Part shown: positions 1 through 8,792 of the stretch, one piece after another
How the letters are laid out: each line of letters opens with the position of its first letter
Position numbering within the stretch: position 1 is the first letter of the stretch
Assembly (NCBI GenBank): GCA_015064785.1
Contig: SVRM01000033.1
Location: forward strand, 1 to 38,373
Reading direction: 5' to 3'
Source: Oscillospiraceae bacterium
GTDB lineage: Bacteria > Bacillota > Clostridia > Oscillospirales > CAG-272
DNA: 38,373 bases
Made by a program: the position numbers and the translations under genes
Notes under the pieces: generated by a model
Seen by the model: only the letters and a program-made list of their open reading frames with translations
Databases searched by the model: none
Told to the model about the DNA's origin: nothing

Positions 1-280
1 CAGTTGCCGCCGTTGTTTCATCGCCGACGATCTCACCGCCGCAGGATTTGCAGACGTAGACACGCAGTCCGTCGGTTTCACCCTCAGCCCATTCTGAGCC
101 CGCCTGTGTTTCCCATTCCATCCGGTCGGCCTGCTCGGTGTTCAGGGCTTCGTCATAGGATGCAAGCGTTTCCATTTCAAATTCCGTGTCGCAGTACGGA
201 CATTTCATCTTCTGAACAGTACTGTCAAAAGCAATCGCACCGCCGCAGCACGGACACTTATATTCCTGTAATTGTGCCAA
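1..280 (-). CDS. TFIIB-type zinc-ribbon protein, C-terminal part cut by the window edge
   Basis: Reading starts at a TTG codon (280-278) with a good AAGGAG ribosome site 8 nt upstream that overlaps the stop of the preceding gene, so translation is probably coupled. The visible 93 residues begin MAQLQEYKCPCCGG; CPCCGG and CPYC near residues 9-33 form a TFIIB-like zinc ribbon, and a further CKSCGG pair follows near residue 80. This is a common clostridial family often misannotated as a PriA-like helicase. By layout it resembles Bacillus YdjG, which sits beside an SPFH protein. The rest lies beyond base 1, so membrane segments cannot be judged. The start choice is well supported; a role with the SPFH protein is inferred from gene order. 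Confidence 0.85.
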   Translation of the reverse strand, partial: MAQLQEYKCPCCGGAIAFDSTVQKMKCPYCDTEFEMETLASYDEALNTEQADRMEWETQAGSEWAEGETDGLRVYVCKSCGGEIVGDETTAAT

Positions 281-292
281 AGCAATCTCTCC

Positions 293-1138
293 TTATTCTA
301 CTTTCGTTCCGCAGTAATCGCAGAATTTTCCCGTCACCTCGGCATTGCACGCGGGACAGATTTTCACAGCCAATGTGTCGGAAGCGCTCGCATTGGCTGC
401 TTCCAAAGATACATCCGGGACAGCGGACATTTCAGCGGGTATACCCTGCTGTCCCTGTCTGACGATTTCTGTGATCTCGTCACACATAGTCTGATACTTC
501 CGGAATTCCGGATTGTTGGAAGGATCAAATGCATTGTTTGCTGCCAAAGCACGCTTGAGGGCACCAGCGGAATGCTGCGTCGGCATCACGGATATCATCT
601 CGACGGTGTTGCGATTGATCTGGAACGAAATATTGTCAAAATACGGGCTTCTAATGCCAAGCTCGATGCAGAAGTCATAGCGATATTCGAATCGCGGCGG
701 ATTGTAGCTGACCTCCTCGCCGGCGTCGTTCTCCCTCTTCAGCTCGTTTTGTTCCTCCTGTATATCCACATTGCAGAAAGTGACATCCGAAAATTTGATG
801 ATATCGGCGTTTTCTTCGACATAATCCGCGTCATTCGATACAACGAACTTGCTCGGACAGCCGTCTTCGTACATGACATACAGTTTGTAATAGTCGCCGA
901 CCGTTTTTGTCGGACGGAAGCTGTTTGCAAGCTCTGCCGCATTCGCTTCACGGTATGCAAGCTGTTCCTTGATCTGCGCAACAGTCGATTCTCTGCGGTC
1001 TTCAAACCACGGAGACAGTTTCGCAGCACACACCTTGCACATGTCGCCGTCCACGAGCTTTCTGTTGCCGAGCAGACCGATTTCGCCGCCGCAGATTTCA
1101 CAATCTTTCTTTTCAAACAATTTCTTGAAAAATCCCAT
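293..1138 (-). CDS. DUF4428 domain protein with C-terminal zinc ribbon
   Basis: The protein has 281 residues. The start is placed at the ATG giving MGFFKKLFEKKDCEICGG because AAGGAG lies about 8 nt upstream; the longer open frame has no ribosome site. The N-terminus (about residues 11-45) has the paired cysteines of DUF4428 (CEICGG...MCKVC). A charged middle region contains no membrane segment. The last 25 residues form a second zinc ribbon (CPAC...CDYC). Function is unknown; paired zinc-binding ends suggest a protein- or nucleic-acid-binding adaptor. It lies between the SPFH gene and the TFIIB-ribbon gene in the same orientation. The DUF4428 assignment is confident, the role is inference. 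Confidence 0.88.
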   Translation of the reverse strand: MGFFKKLFEKKDCEICGGEIGLLGNRKLVDGDMCKVCAAKLSPWFEDRRESTVAQIKEQLAYREANAAELANSFRPTKTVGDYYKLYVMYEDGCPSKFVVSNDADYVEENADIIKFSDVTFCNVDIQEEQNELKRENDAGEEVSYNPPRFEYRYDFCIELGIRSPYFDNISFQINRNTVEMISVMPTQHSAGALKRALAANNAFDPSNNPEFRKYQTMCDEITEIVRQGQQGIPAEMSAVPDVSLEAANASASDTLAVKICPACNAEVTGKFCDYCGTKVE

Positions 1139-1277
1139 ATCTTTTGCTCCTTTTTGAAAAGCAGCCGATGGCAGATGACGGGCAAACGAACAGAACATCC
1201 GTCTGCTGTTTCTGCCGATTGATCCATCCGCCATCGGTCATTAGATTTTAATTGGAGGATACCGATTTTGATGTGAT

Positions 1278-2696
1278 TTACTGTATATCGCCGTCGTCAA
1301 ACGGATCGCCGCATTCCGGGCAGAACTTGGGCGGCTTGACACCCTTTTCGGGCTCCCATCCGCACTTGTCGCACTTGTACTGCGGGACACCTGCCGGCTT
1401 CTTTGCGCCGCATTCGGGGCAGAACTTGCCCTTGTTGACAGCACCGCAGGAGCAGGTCCAGCCCTCGTCCGCAGGCTTGGGTGAGCCGCATTCGGGACAG
1501 AACTTACCGGTCGCAGTCGCGCCGCACTTGCACGTCCATGCATTTGCCGGCTTTTCCTCGGGCTTCTTTGCGCCGCATTCGGGGCAGAACTTGCCGGTTG
1601 CGGTTGCACCGCAGGAACACTTCCAGCCCATCGGGACAGGATCCGCCTGCTGGGTAGGAATCCGCTGTGTCTCAGCCTGCTGCTGTTGCTGACCCATAGC
1701 AAACAGGTTCTGCGCGTTCATGCCGCCTGCATTCATCGCCATACCCATACCCATGAAGCCCTGCATTGCGCCGCCTTCGTTTGCGGCAGCGGTACGCATC
1801 GCGTCAGCCTGTGCGCCGACCAGACGGGAGCCTGCGACCATCGGGTTCATCGTCATCGCGTTTTCTTCCCACTCGGTGATCTTCTTCTTCTGCTCATCCG
1901 GAATGGTCAGGGAGTTGACGTTGAACGAGAAAACTTCCAGACCGCGCTTCTCACCCCATTCGCGGTCGAGCACTTCGTTGAGTGCATCGCGGATGTCAAA
2001 GGTGTGTGCGGGAATTTCGTAGTACTGCACACCTGCGGCAGACAGCTTCGCCAGTGCCGGCTGGAGTGCATTGAGCAGTTCGGACTTGAGAATCGAATCG
2101 ATTTCCGAGCGGTCAAAGCTCTGTGCGGAATTGCCGCAGACGTTCGTGTAGAACAGCATCGGATCGACGATCTTGTAGGAATATTCGCCGTTGCAGCGGA
2201 TATCAACCGACAGCTTGAAGCCCAGCTCTTCATTGACGACAACGCGGAACGGAACGGGATTGGCGGTTCCGTACTTGTTGCCGGAGATTTCCTTGGTGTT
2301 GAAGTAATAGACGCGCTGATCCTTGCCCGTATCGCCGCCGAACGTGAAACGCTTGCCGATGGCACGGAAGGTATCCTTGATGCTGTCGCCGAGGTTACCT
2401 GCGAAAATCGACGGTTCGGTCGATGCATCCCATGTAAATTCACCGGGCTCTGCGCAGAATTCCACGATCTTGCCCTGCTCGACGATGATCATTGCCTGAC
2501 CGTCGGCTACCGCGATGACAGAGCCGTTGGAAATCAGATTTTCCTCACCCTTTGTGTTGGAGGATCTGCCGGAGGTACGCTTCTGACCTTTGACCATCAG
2601 CGTGTTCATGTCCAGTGCATCACAGTAGAAGAATTCCTTCCATTGATCCGCGAGTACGCCGCCTGCTGCGCCGAGCGCTGCTTTAATAAGTCCCAT
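1278..2696 (-). CDS. SPFH-domain protein with four tandem zinc ribbons (YdjI-like)
   Basis: The protein has 472 residues, with AAAGGAG 8 nt before the ATG. Residues about 20-290 form an SPFH/band-7 core of the type often labelled 'virion core protein'; a WEENAMT motif and a low-complexity Met/Gly/Gln segment follow at about 300-345. Residues about 355-470 hold four successive C-x-C/C-x2-C plus CPEC zinc ribbons, three of them nearly identical. SPFH proteins oligomerise at membranes; Bacillus YdjI is a zinc-ribbon SPFH protein associated with the PspA-type stress response. There is no clear N-terminal membrane helix (MGLIKAALGAAGG is short), so attachment may be amphipathic. Four ribbons look like a local expansion: the repeated CCGCATTCGGGGCAGAACTT-type stretches show recent tandem duplication. 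Confidence 0.92.
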   Translation of the reverse strand: MGLIKAALGAAGGVLADQWKEFFYCDALDMNTLMVKGQKRTSGRSSNTKGEENLISNGSVIAVADGQAMIIVEQGKIVEFCAEPGEFTWDASTEPSIFAGNLGDSIKDTFRAIGKRFTFGGDTGKDQRVYYFNTKEISGNKYGTANPVPFRVVVNEELGFKLSVDIRCNGEYSYKIVDPMLFYTNVCGNSAQSFDRSEIDSILKSELLNALQPALAKLSAAGVQYYEIPAHTFDIRDALNEVLDREWGEKRGLEVFSFNVNSLTIPDEQKKKITEWEENAMTMNPMVAGSRLVGAQADAMRTAAANEGGAMQGFMGMGMAMNAGGMNAQNLFAMGQQQQQAETQRIPTQQADPVPMGWKCSCGATATGKFCPECGAKKPEEKPANAWTCKCGATATGKFCPECGSPKPADEGWTCSCGAVNKGKFCPECGAKKPAGVPQYKCDKCGWEPEKGVKPPKFCPECGDPFDDGDIQ

Positions 2697-2779
2697 GATT
2701 GTTCTCCTTTATGTAGATAGATATTTTTGTAGGTTCATGAAATTGCTGTAAGTTTTTTGAAAAAAACGGCATCCGGTTT

Positions 2780-4246
2780 TCAACGAATGACCAGTCTGCC
2801 GCTGACACTGCGGTCGAGATTCTGATGCTTTGAGAGGTATTCCTCCAGGATTTCCTGGCTGTTTGTCGCAACCATGCGTGGTTTTCCGTTCTGAGATATT
2901 TCCTCTATCGATACTGAATACATCGCTTCGAAGTTTTTATAGTGATAAGACTGAATACCGACCGTGTAAATATGTTCGTCCTCAATCGGCATCTGATGAA
3001 AGTCAAACTTGCTGAAGCTGTGTGTGCTTCGGTCATACAAAACCTCAAGTCCGTCAGAAAGCTGATAAAACTCTGTATGACCGCCATCCAATGCTTCATC
3101 CCGAAGCATATACAGGATCATACGCCGGAACTGGGCACCGGTGATATGACACATATATATTGGATCGCTGTACGGGAAGCATTCCGCAAGATCAGAAAGA
3201 AGCACAATCGGTCCAAGTTCGGGATTGCGGATACTGCCGGAACCGAGAAGCATGATATCCATGCGCAAGCTTTCCTTCATAATATCGGCAAAGAGTCCGC
3301 CGAGCTCTGTTTCCCTGTACCGTGACGGGTGGGTCAGCTGCCGCTTGAATCTTGTAATCATTCGCTGGTATTTTTCATCGGTCTGCGTCTTATAGTACGA
3401 GATGATACCCTCCAGCGCGGTATCCCTCGGACAATGGTCCGCATTGATCGGAACGCTCTGCCAGCGGTAATCACATACACAGTTGTTGTCTGTATCCACG
3501 GTAATATCAAATCTTCCGATCTGATCCGTTCCTGTCCCCGCCTGCACAATCAGTATATTATTTACGGTTACCGGCTCACGAAGGAAAGTATGCGAATGAC
3601 CGCCGATGATGATATCCACGCCCCATGCCGGATCAAGCAGTTCTGCAAGCGCCTTGTCTTCCTCGAAGCCAATATGGGTCAGCAGCACGGTCAGATCGAT
3701 GTCCACAGCGTGATACGCATTACAAATTCTGCCCACCTCCTGACTTGCTTCATGAACATCCAAAAATGAACCGATCACGCCCTCATTTCTCGTCTGGTTG
3801 ATGATATCTTCCGTCAGAATTCCGATAAACAGGATCTTCATTCCATCCATTTCAACGATATGATACGGTTTGAAGAGCCTCGCATTGTTGGTCTTGATAT
3901 GCAGATTGGCATTGATGATCGGGAATTTCGCGCATTTTTCCAAAAACAGCAGGTGTGCAATGCCGTAATCCGTCTCATGATTGCCGATCGTAACCACATC
4001 CGGTGCCAGCATATTCATGATCTCAATGGTGGAAACGCCGCGGAATTCAGAATCGATCACCGAACCGCGAAACATATCTCCGGCAATGCAGTAGATCGTA
4101 TTAGCCTCCTCACCGCGTGTCCTGTTGACATAACCGGACAGTCGGGAAACGCCGCCGATCAGCCGATCATCCACGTTTTCTGCCAGAAAATCTCCGTGGA
4201 GATCATTGGAATGAAGTATTGTCAGTTTTTTCCTGTTATCTGCCAT
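2780..4246 (-). CDS. Metallophosphatase / 5'-nucleotidase family protein, cytoplasmic type
   Basis: The protein has 488 residues. The ATG giving MADNRKKL is chosen because AAAGGGGGA lies just upstream; an in-frame ATG 18 bases earlier would place the ribosome site inside the gene. The N-terminal domain carries the calcineurin-like metal motifs in order: SNDLHGDF, GDMFRG, GNHETDYG, LLTHIGF and GGHSHT. The C-terminal half matches a 5'-nucleotidase substrate domain (GSGSIRN, FPYSDP, GAQFRRML). Unlike secreted UshA-type enzymes there is no signal peptide, as in Bacillus YunD, so it probably dephosphorylates nucleotides or related phosphoesters in the cytoplasm. The exact substrate cannot be told. 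It lies 14 bases after the next gene upstream and probably shares its transcript. Confidence 0.92.
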   Translation of the reverse strand: MADNRKKLTILHSNDLHGDFLAENVDDRLIGGVSRLSGYVNRTRGEEANTIYCIAGDMFRGSVIDSEFRGVSTIEIMNMLAPDVVTIGNHETDYGIAHLLFLEKCAKFPIINANLHIKTNNARLFKPYHIVEMDGMKILFIGILTEDIINQTRNEGVIGSFLDVHEASQEVGRICNAYHAVDIDLTVLLTHIGFEEDKALAELLDPAWGVDIIIGGHSHTFLREPVTVNNILIVQAGTGTDQIGRFDITVDTDNNCVCDYRWQSVPINADHCPRDTALEGIISYYKTQTDEKYQRMITRFKRQLTHPSRYRETELGGLFADIMKESLRMDIMLLGSGSIRNPELGPIVLLSDLAECFPYSDPIYMCHITGAQFRRMILYMLRDEALDGGHTEFYQLSDGLEVLYDRSTHSFSKFDFHQMPIEDEHIYTVGIQSYHYKNFEAMYSVSIEEISQNGKPRMVATNSQEILEEYLSKHQNLDRSVSGRLVIR

Positions 4247-4260
4247 TCGGCATCCCCCTT

Positions 4261-4923
4261 TCATTTTTTCGATTTATTTTCGCGCTCGGCTTCACGCTGC
4301 AAAAATACCTTCACCTCACGATTATTCATGATCTGTTCGTAATACCGAGCCGGAAACATATCAGCAAATTCCTCAAGTGTGCATCCGGGGTGATACTCCT
4401 GCGGCATCGGTCGATCCAGCGATGCGCCACCGTTCGAGCCTGCCGAGATGCCGGTTGTGAAAATATCGATGAGAAGATCCATCGTGCCGTCTTCGTAAAA
4501 GCGCAGTATCAGCTTGATACTCTCGTCATGAATCTCGTCCCGGTACCATCCGAGTTCGATATTTTCCGGCAGAAAACGCAGTCCGTACTCCTGTGCGAAC
4601 GCATCGCCATATGAACCGTATGCAGCATGTATAAACACATTGTTCACGTGAAGGAGCGTTTTCAGACGATCGGTCCTCTCAATGCGGGTCAGAGATTTCG
4701 GCAGATACAGCTTTTTCATGCCGGAAAACTGGTCGAGCACACCTGCATGAATCTCCGTGATTCCATCTTGCACGGTCACCGTGGTGAACGGCTCCTGCCA
4801 GTTTTCGACAGGATTCCATAACTCGGTATCACCTCGGCAAATGATGCCATTGCCGTGAATTTCAAGATTACCCCCGTCCCGGTCGATAAAAACCAGTCCC
4901 TCATGATTTTTGGAATAATACAT
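4261..4923 (-). CDS. Hypothetical protein with a short leucine-rich-repeat-like segment
   Basis: The protein has 220 residues; AGAGGA precedes the ATG. I do not recognise a named family. Residues about 45-85 (ITEIHAGVLDQFSGMKKLYL and the following SLTRIE) read like one or two BspA/LRR_5-type repeats. Residues about 125-160 look like a small beta domain, and the tail is highly charged (REAERENKSKK). It has no signal peptide or membrane segment. It sits tightly between the lipoprotein and metallophosphatase genes (gaps of about 14 bases on both sides), so it is very likely cotranscribed and translated. Confidence 0.8.
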   Translation of the reverse strand: MYYSKNHEGLVFIDRDGGNLEIHGNGIICRGDTELWNPVENWQEPFTTVTVQDGITEIHAGVLDQFSGMKKLYLPKSLTRIERTDRLKTLLHVNNVFIHAAYGSYGDAFAQEYGLRFLPENIELGWYRDEIHDESIKLILRFYEDGTMDLLIDIFTTGISAGSNGGASLDRPMPQEYHPGCTLEEFADMFPARYYEQIMNNREVKVFLQREAERENKSKK

Positions 4924-4936
4924 GAATTTTTCCTCT

Positions 4937-6532
4937 TTATTTCAGCACGGGCATACCGTCGCTTCCCACGCGGTAAGCCGCAGTTTCCTGCTGGGTTTCA
5001 AAATTCTCCAGCATCATGTTGTCAGGATCGGTCAGCGCCCATGAACAATCGACCGGAACGTATCCGGGAGCGATGTGCATATCTCCGACTTCACGGAATC
5101 CTCCACCTGTGATGTCAATCACGCGAAGCGTCATGTCATTCGATGCCAGTTCACTTCCGTCTGCAAAGACGTACAGATAGTGTCTGCCGTCCGCGGTTTT
5201 GATGTAATACGGGTGATATCCGCCGGTGTGATGTAAGGTATCAGCAGAAAATTCCGCGTGATAATACTGCACATCCGTGTCAGTGTAAATATCAAAGGCT
5301 TCATAGTACAGACCGCTTTCGTCGAGGACCGATGTTACGTTAAGTTCTTCCAACGTACCGTCACCGTCAAAATCGGCATAGAATGCATGATTCAACGGGA
5401 GCTCCACGATGTAGGACGCGGGAACTGTCATGTACGTTTCGTTGAACAGCTCCGGGTACTCCGCAAAGGACACGACAGCAGCCAGATGTTCATGTCTGCC
5501 GATCTCGGCAATTTCGCCGTTTCTGAAATAAAAGGTTACACCGTGATAATCGAGCGTCCAGCTGATTCCGTCTGCGGGTGTATCGCGGAAATAATCTTCC
5601 ACAGCGGTTTCGGAGAGAAAATCGCCGGTCCATGTGTGAGAGGTCAGTTCCTTTTTCACGATCGCGGGGATTTGGCTCATATCTTTGATTACATCAGTGA
5701 GTGTCAGCGCCTTGCCTGTTGCAGTATCGTAGGTTGTTCCTCTCAGATACCGGTCATTGATGTTTCCGTATACCAGGAAGGAATCCGACAGCAAACTGAT
5801 CGCTGTACTGTCAGCACGGCGTATCTGTACATCAAGGGTGGATTCTTTGGCAACAAAGCTATCTGTCCCCAGCAGATCCAGTTCCTCTTTTGCAGTAACA
5901 AGAAGATTGTCGAACTCATCCTCCATGGAGCGCACTGCCATATTCTTTGTCTGCTCCAGGATTTCAGCAAGAGCGGGGTACTTCCCGATGCTGTCGCCGT
6001 AAAGTGTGACACCGTTATATTCACTCAGTGCCAGCAGAATTTCATCGTCCCATTCCCGCTGCTGTGCAAAGAACTTTGAGAGGGTAAGAAGCTGTACGGC
6101 TTTCTTTACCGGTTCTTCCGGAGGAACTTCGGCTTCCGGCGGAACAACCGAAGGTTTTTCCGGTTCATTCCCCGAAAGATTTTCCTCCGGTTCCGCTTCA
6201 AGCGCGGGAATCTGATCTGCCATGGTATTCTTTGTCACACATTCCAGACGCACATCATGATCCGGCATGGTAAAGCGGATGAAATATCCTTTATTGCTGT
6301 CGCATTCCACGTCCAGTTCTTCTCCATCCAGATAGAAAGCATAAGAAGTGTCCGACGCAATCAGTGTATAGCGAAGTGTAACTTCCTTGCCGGGAGCATA
6401 GGAGTCTTTTGCACCGTCATACATCTGCTGTTCACCGCAGAAATCGACTTTATAGGTTTTTGCGGCGCATGCGGACAGTACACATACAAGGGCAAGGATC
6501 ATCAGAATTCTAAAAATCATTATATTTTTCAT
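4937..6532 (-). CDS. DUF3298-type lipoprotein
   Basis: The protein has 531 residues. GGAGG 7 nt upstream fixes the ATG at MKNIMIFRIL; the upstream open frame is rejected. A lipoprotein signal ends in the lipobox LSAC with Cys22. A small beta domain follows (to about 100), then a Pro/Glu-rich linker (about 105-140: PEENLSGNEPEKPSVVPPEA). The middle (about 190-390) resembles DUF4163/DUF3298, seen in RsiV-like anti-sigma factors and PdaC: LTLTDVIKDM, then YHGVTFYFRNGEIA. The C-terminal part has an FG-GAP-like DFDGDGTLEELN motif and a beta-rich repeat domain. It is expected on the outer face of the membrane; its ligand is unknown. Confidence 0.88.
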   Translation of the reverse strand: MKNIMIFRILMILALVCVLSACAAKTYKVDFCGEQQMYDGAKDSYAPGKEVTLRYTLIASDTSYAFYLDGEELDVECDSNKGYFIRFTMPDHDVRLECVTKNTMADQIPALEAEPEENLSGNEPEKPSVVPPEAEVPPEEPVKKAVQLLTLSKFFAQQREWDDEILLALSEYNGVTLYGDSIGKYPALAEILEQTKNMAVRSMEDEFDNLLVTAKEELDLLGTDSFVAKESTLDVQIRRADSTAISLLSDSFLVYGNINDRYLRGTTYDTATGKALTLTDVIKDMSQIPAIVKKELTSHTWTGDFLSETAVEDYFRDTPADGISWTLDYHGVTFYFRNGEIAEIGRHEHLAAVVSFAEYPELFNETYMTVPASYIVELPLNHAFYADFDGDGTLEELNVTSVLDESGLYYEAFDIYTDTDVQYYHAEFSADTLHHTGGYHPYYIKTADGRHYLYVFADGSELASNDMTLRVIDITGGGFREVGDMHIAPGYVPVDCSWALTDPDNMMLENFETQQETAAYRVGSDGMPVLK

Positions 6533-6554
6533 ATGTCTTTCCTCCATGCTGCAG

Positions 6555-6587
6555 CAGGGCGGCAGAACACAAAATTCTGTCGCCCTG
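6555..6587. other. Intercistronic hairpin
   Basis: CAGGGCG pairs with CGCCCTG (7 bp), and beyond one mismatch CAGAA pairs with TTCTG (5 bp), around a 7-nt loop. It lies in the 67-base gap between the DUF4428 gene and the lipoprotein gene, just before the lipoprotein ribosome site. No T-tract follows on the minus strand, so it is more likely an mRNA stability or processing element than a terminator. The mismatched pair is A/C on the minus-strand RNA and G/U on the plus-strand RNA. Confidence 0.5.
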
Positions 6588-6599
6588 TCATTCCTGCGA

Positions 6600-7358
6600 T
6601 TACTTCTGTACTGCTGCAAGAGCTGCATCCGCCTTGGCAATCCATTCGGTTCTGTCACCGTACTGTGCAGTATTCAGTGCATCCGCAGTTGCTTCTGCCT
6701 GGGCTTCATCCAATGTGCCATCCTTGACTGCCTTTACAGCACCTGCAACCGCTTTTGCTGCGTTGATCTGCTGCTTCCATGTATTGCCGAGGTTGCGCAG
6801 GGTCTTCTGAATACCGAAAAGGGTGTTGAAATACTTTTCCATGTCTTCATATTCGCGGCCGCGGACTTCCAAACGCACCTCATACATACCGGGTGTATCG
6901 TTGAAGGTCAGAACACAGAAATGCTTGGTTTCCATCTTGCCGTCAGAATTCTTGACTTGTTCGGAAACGTAATCGTATCCGTACAGATCGGCAATGCGAT
7001 AAACACAGGCGATGGTGGATTTACCAAAGAGAAAGATCTTGTAGCGGTTTTCGGTGAGAGCAATCAGACCCGTGGACTTGGATACATACAGTTCACCGTT
7101 TTTGCCGAATTGCTTTAATTTTTCGTCTTTCTTTTTGGTTTTCTTCAGCGGTACGAAAAGCTGATTCCATGCTTTTGTACCGAATTCCACCTGTTCCATA
7201 TGGGATTTCACCGAATCGAGCGTCGCCTCGACCTTATTGAAGAGCTTCATGCATTTTTTGGAACAAACCTTGCGGCAGATATAATTGCCGTCCGCCAGTT
7301 TTTGTTCGGAGATCAAACCGACCTCCACTCCACAGATTGCACAAGTATGCTTTGCCAT
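6600..7358 (-). CDS. DUF4428 domain-containing protein
   Basis: The protein has 252 residues; AGGAGG precedes the ATG. It opens directly with a DUF4428 zinc module (CAICGVEVGLISEQKL, then CRKVCSKKC). A middle beta-rich domain (about 80-170) has the shape of a PH-like fold (GLIALTENRYKIFLFGKS, FCVLTFNDTPGMYEVRLEVR), and the C-terminus is an Ala/Lys/Glu-rich helical tail of about 60 residues. No signal peptide or transmembrane segment is visible. It is the second DUF4428 protein in the cluster, but outside the N-terminal 40 residues it is not obviously similar to the one at 293-1138. The function is unknown; the PH-like reading is inference. Confidence 0.88.
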   Translation of the reverse strand: MAKHTCAICGVEVGLISEQKLADGNYICRKVCSKKCMKLFNKVEATLDSVKSHMEQVEFGTKAWNQLFVPLKKTKKKDEKLKQFGKNGELYVSKSTGLIALTENRYKIFLFGKSTIACVYRIADLYGYDYVSEQVKNSDGKMETKHFCVLTFNDTPGMYEVRLEVRGREYEDMEKYFNTLFGIQKTLRNLGNTWKQQINAAKAVAGAVKAVKDGTLDEAQAEATADALNTAQYGDRTEWIAKADAALAAVQK

Positions 7359-7410
7359 GATAATTCCTCCTGCTTATTTATGTTTTTTTGATTGTATGAA
7401 TGGATGATGC

Positions 7411-8022
7411 TTAGGCCCATTTATCCTCGGACTTCGGCAGTCTGATGTCAGAAAGGCATTGAATGTCGTTCAAGAACCACTGACCGGTGGATGGCTTTTT
7501 TCTGAGTTTGATATTTCTGGGATTGTCAGCACCGCCGCTTGTCACATACAGTGTTGCCCAGTTTTCGTTATCAAAGGAATAAGGATTTTCGATTACGGAA
7601 ATGACATACGGCTTGTTCGGTGTATAATCGTTATCCGGTATCGCTCCCTCAAAGAAAGAACGAACTTTGTATTCCTTACCTCTCAGACGATCCTGCAAAA
7701 AGCTTTTTTCGCTGGTACTGAAGTCGTCGGGACCTTTCAGCCACGACAGCATCGCATATGCGGTTTCCGGATCGGATTCATATCTGCTGAGCGCAAGAAT
7801 TGTCAGCGCAGTCGTCTTGAAAGCAGTATCCAGTTTCGCCTCGGGAAGTGCTTGCAGTGCTTCGACCGTTTGCGGCAATGCGTCAAACGTGAATGTTTCG
7901 GTGTGATTTCTTCCTTTTCCGATATTCTGTACGGCAGTGTTCACCGCTTTGTTTACAGCTTTTCTCGACTCTCTCTTCAGTGCAGAAATCGCCGCTTGTT
8001 TCAATGAATCAAAAATACGCAT
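7411..8022 (-). CDS. Conserved hypothetical protein (DUF6935-like)
   Basis: The protein has 203 residues with AGGAGG 9 nt before the ATG. The N-terminus is a basic amphipathic helix (SLKQAAISALKRESRKAVNK). The core has the pattern LKGP...FLQDRLRG...PYVISVIENPYS...LYVTSGGADNPR...LRKKPSTGQWFLN, which I recall from the family named DUF6935; this recall is unchecked. That family is found in Firmicutes next to small zinc-ribbon proteins, as here. No catalytic motif or membrane span is visible. The gap to the next gene upstream is only 12 bases. Confidence 0.82.
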   Translation of the reverse strand: MRIFDSLKQAAISALKRESRKAVNKAVNTAVQNIGKGRNHTETFTFDALPQTVEALQALPEAKLDTAFKTTALTILALSRYESDPETAYAMLSWLKGPDDFSTSEKSFLQDRLRGKEYKVRSFFEGAIPDNDYTPNKPYVISVIENPYSFDNENWATLYVTSGGADNPRNIKLRKKPSTGQWFLNDIQCLSDIRLPKSEDKWA

Positions 8023-8034
8023 CTTCTATTCCTC

Positions 8035-8322
8035 CTATTCCGTTTGCCCATGCTGCTGATTCATCCGATGTACGGGAAGCCCACAGTGCGGACAAAATTT
8101 TGCATCCGCAGTCAATACCGTACCGCACCCAACGCAGCATCCATGCTGCCGTCTGTAGTGATCATACAATGTTTCTCTCGTCAAAAAGGCTCCGCAGCTG
8201 CGGCAGAAAAATGAACCTTTTTTCGCAACCTGACCGCACTTGTGACAGATCTTCATTTTCTTCATCACATTCGGACCAAACCCGTACTGTTCCAGATTTC
8301 GGAAGTGGATTTCCGTTGTCAT
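8035..8322 (-). CDS. Small double zinc-ribbon protein
   Basis: The protein has 95 residues. It overlaps the stop of the upstream gene by four bases (ATGA type), so translation is coupled; GGAG lies about 8 nt before the ATG. Two zinc ribbons are visible: CHKCG...CRSCG at about residues 26-43 and CVGCG...CPHCG at about 63-80. Each has the spacing of zinc-ribbon domains found in many Firmicute proteins of unknown role. Nothing else is present, so it may act as a binding partner for the neighbouring zinc-ribbon proteins. Confidence 0.85.
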   Translation of the reverse strand: MTTEIHFRNLEQYGFGPNVMKKMKICHKCGQVAKKGSFFCRSCGAFLTRETLYDHYRRQHGCCVGCGTVLTADAKFCPHCGLPVHRMNQQHGQTE

Positions 8323-8690
8323 TTTTCGCTCTCCTCTCCCTCGTACACGAGCTTATGCCCACAGACGGGACATTCGCTGGACAACTTTTCGATTTTGATG
8401 CCGCAGTTCTTACAGTAGTTCGGTTTTGCCTCATAGGGCGCACATTCCACACACTCCAACACATCCACGTTGTATGCAGCATCGATGACCCATCTCCCGC
8501 ATTTGTGGCAGAGATTAAAACAATGCCTGCCGACCGTTTCCCATGCAATCCGTAATCCTTCCTCGGGCGTTTTTGCGCAGATCGGCTCGGTTGTACAGGC
8601 CAATGCGCCGGACATATCACAGTAAAACTTGTATCGGTTCCCTCCGGCATCAGATATCGTTTTGTAGGCAGCGGTTTTCTTGTCTTCCAT
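8319..8690 (-). CDS. Zinc-ribbon protein, first gene of the minus-strand cluster
   Basis: The protein has 123 residues. The ATG giving MEDKKTAAYKTISDAGGN is chosen because a G-rich ribosome site (GGGGGG) lies about 9 nt upstream and because the longer open frame would run back through promoter-like DNA. The N-terminal 60 residues (YKFYCDMSGALACTTEPI) form an uncharacterised domain. They are followed by CHKCGRW, CVECAP and a typical ribbon CKNCG...CPVCG. It is the promoter-proximal gene of the cluster down to base 1. No convincing minus-strand promoter could be picked upstream. I recall similar proteins beside DUF6935-like genes (unchecked). Confidence 0.85.
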   Translation of the reverse strand: MEDKKTAAYKTISDAGGNRYKFYCDMSGALACTTEPICAKTPEEGLRIAWETVGRHCFNLCHKCGRWVIDAAYNVDVLECVECAPYEAKPNYCKNCGIKIEKLSSECPVCGHKLVYEGEESEK

Positions 8691-8757
8691 ATGATTAGCC
8701 CCCCACTCAGACCGGAAAACAACAGAAATACGGTTTGTGACAAAATCACATTCCCTC

Positions 8758-8786
8758 TTGATTGAATCAGAATTTTGTGATATAAT
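8758..8786 (+). promoter_or_regulatory. SigA-type promoter for the solute-binding protein gene
   Basis: TTGATT (8758-8763), a 17-bp spacer, then a perfect TATAAT (8781-8786), reading rightward. The predicted start near 8793 puts a leader of about 254 nt before the lipoprotein gene at 9047. Confidence 0.75.
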
Positions 8787-8792
8787 AATAAT

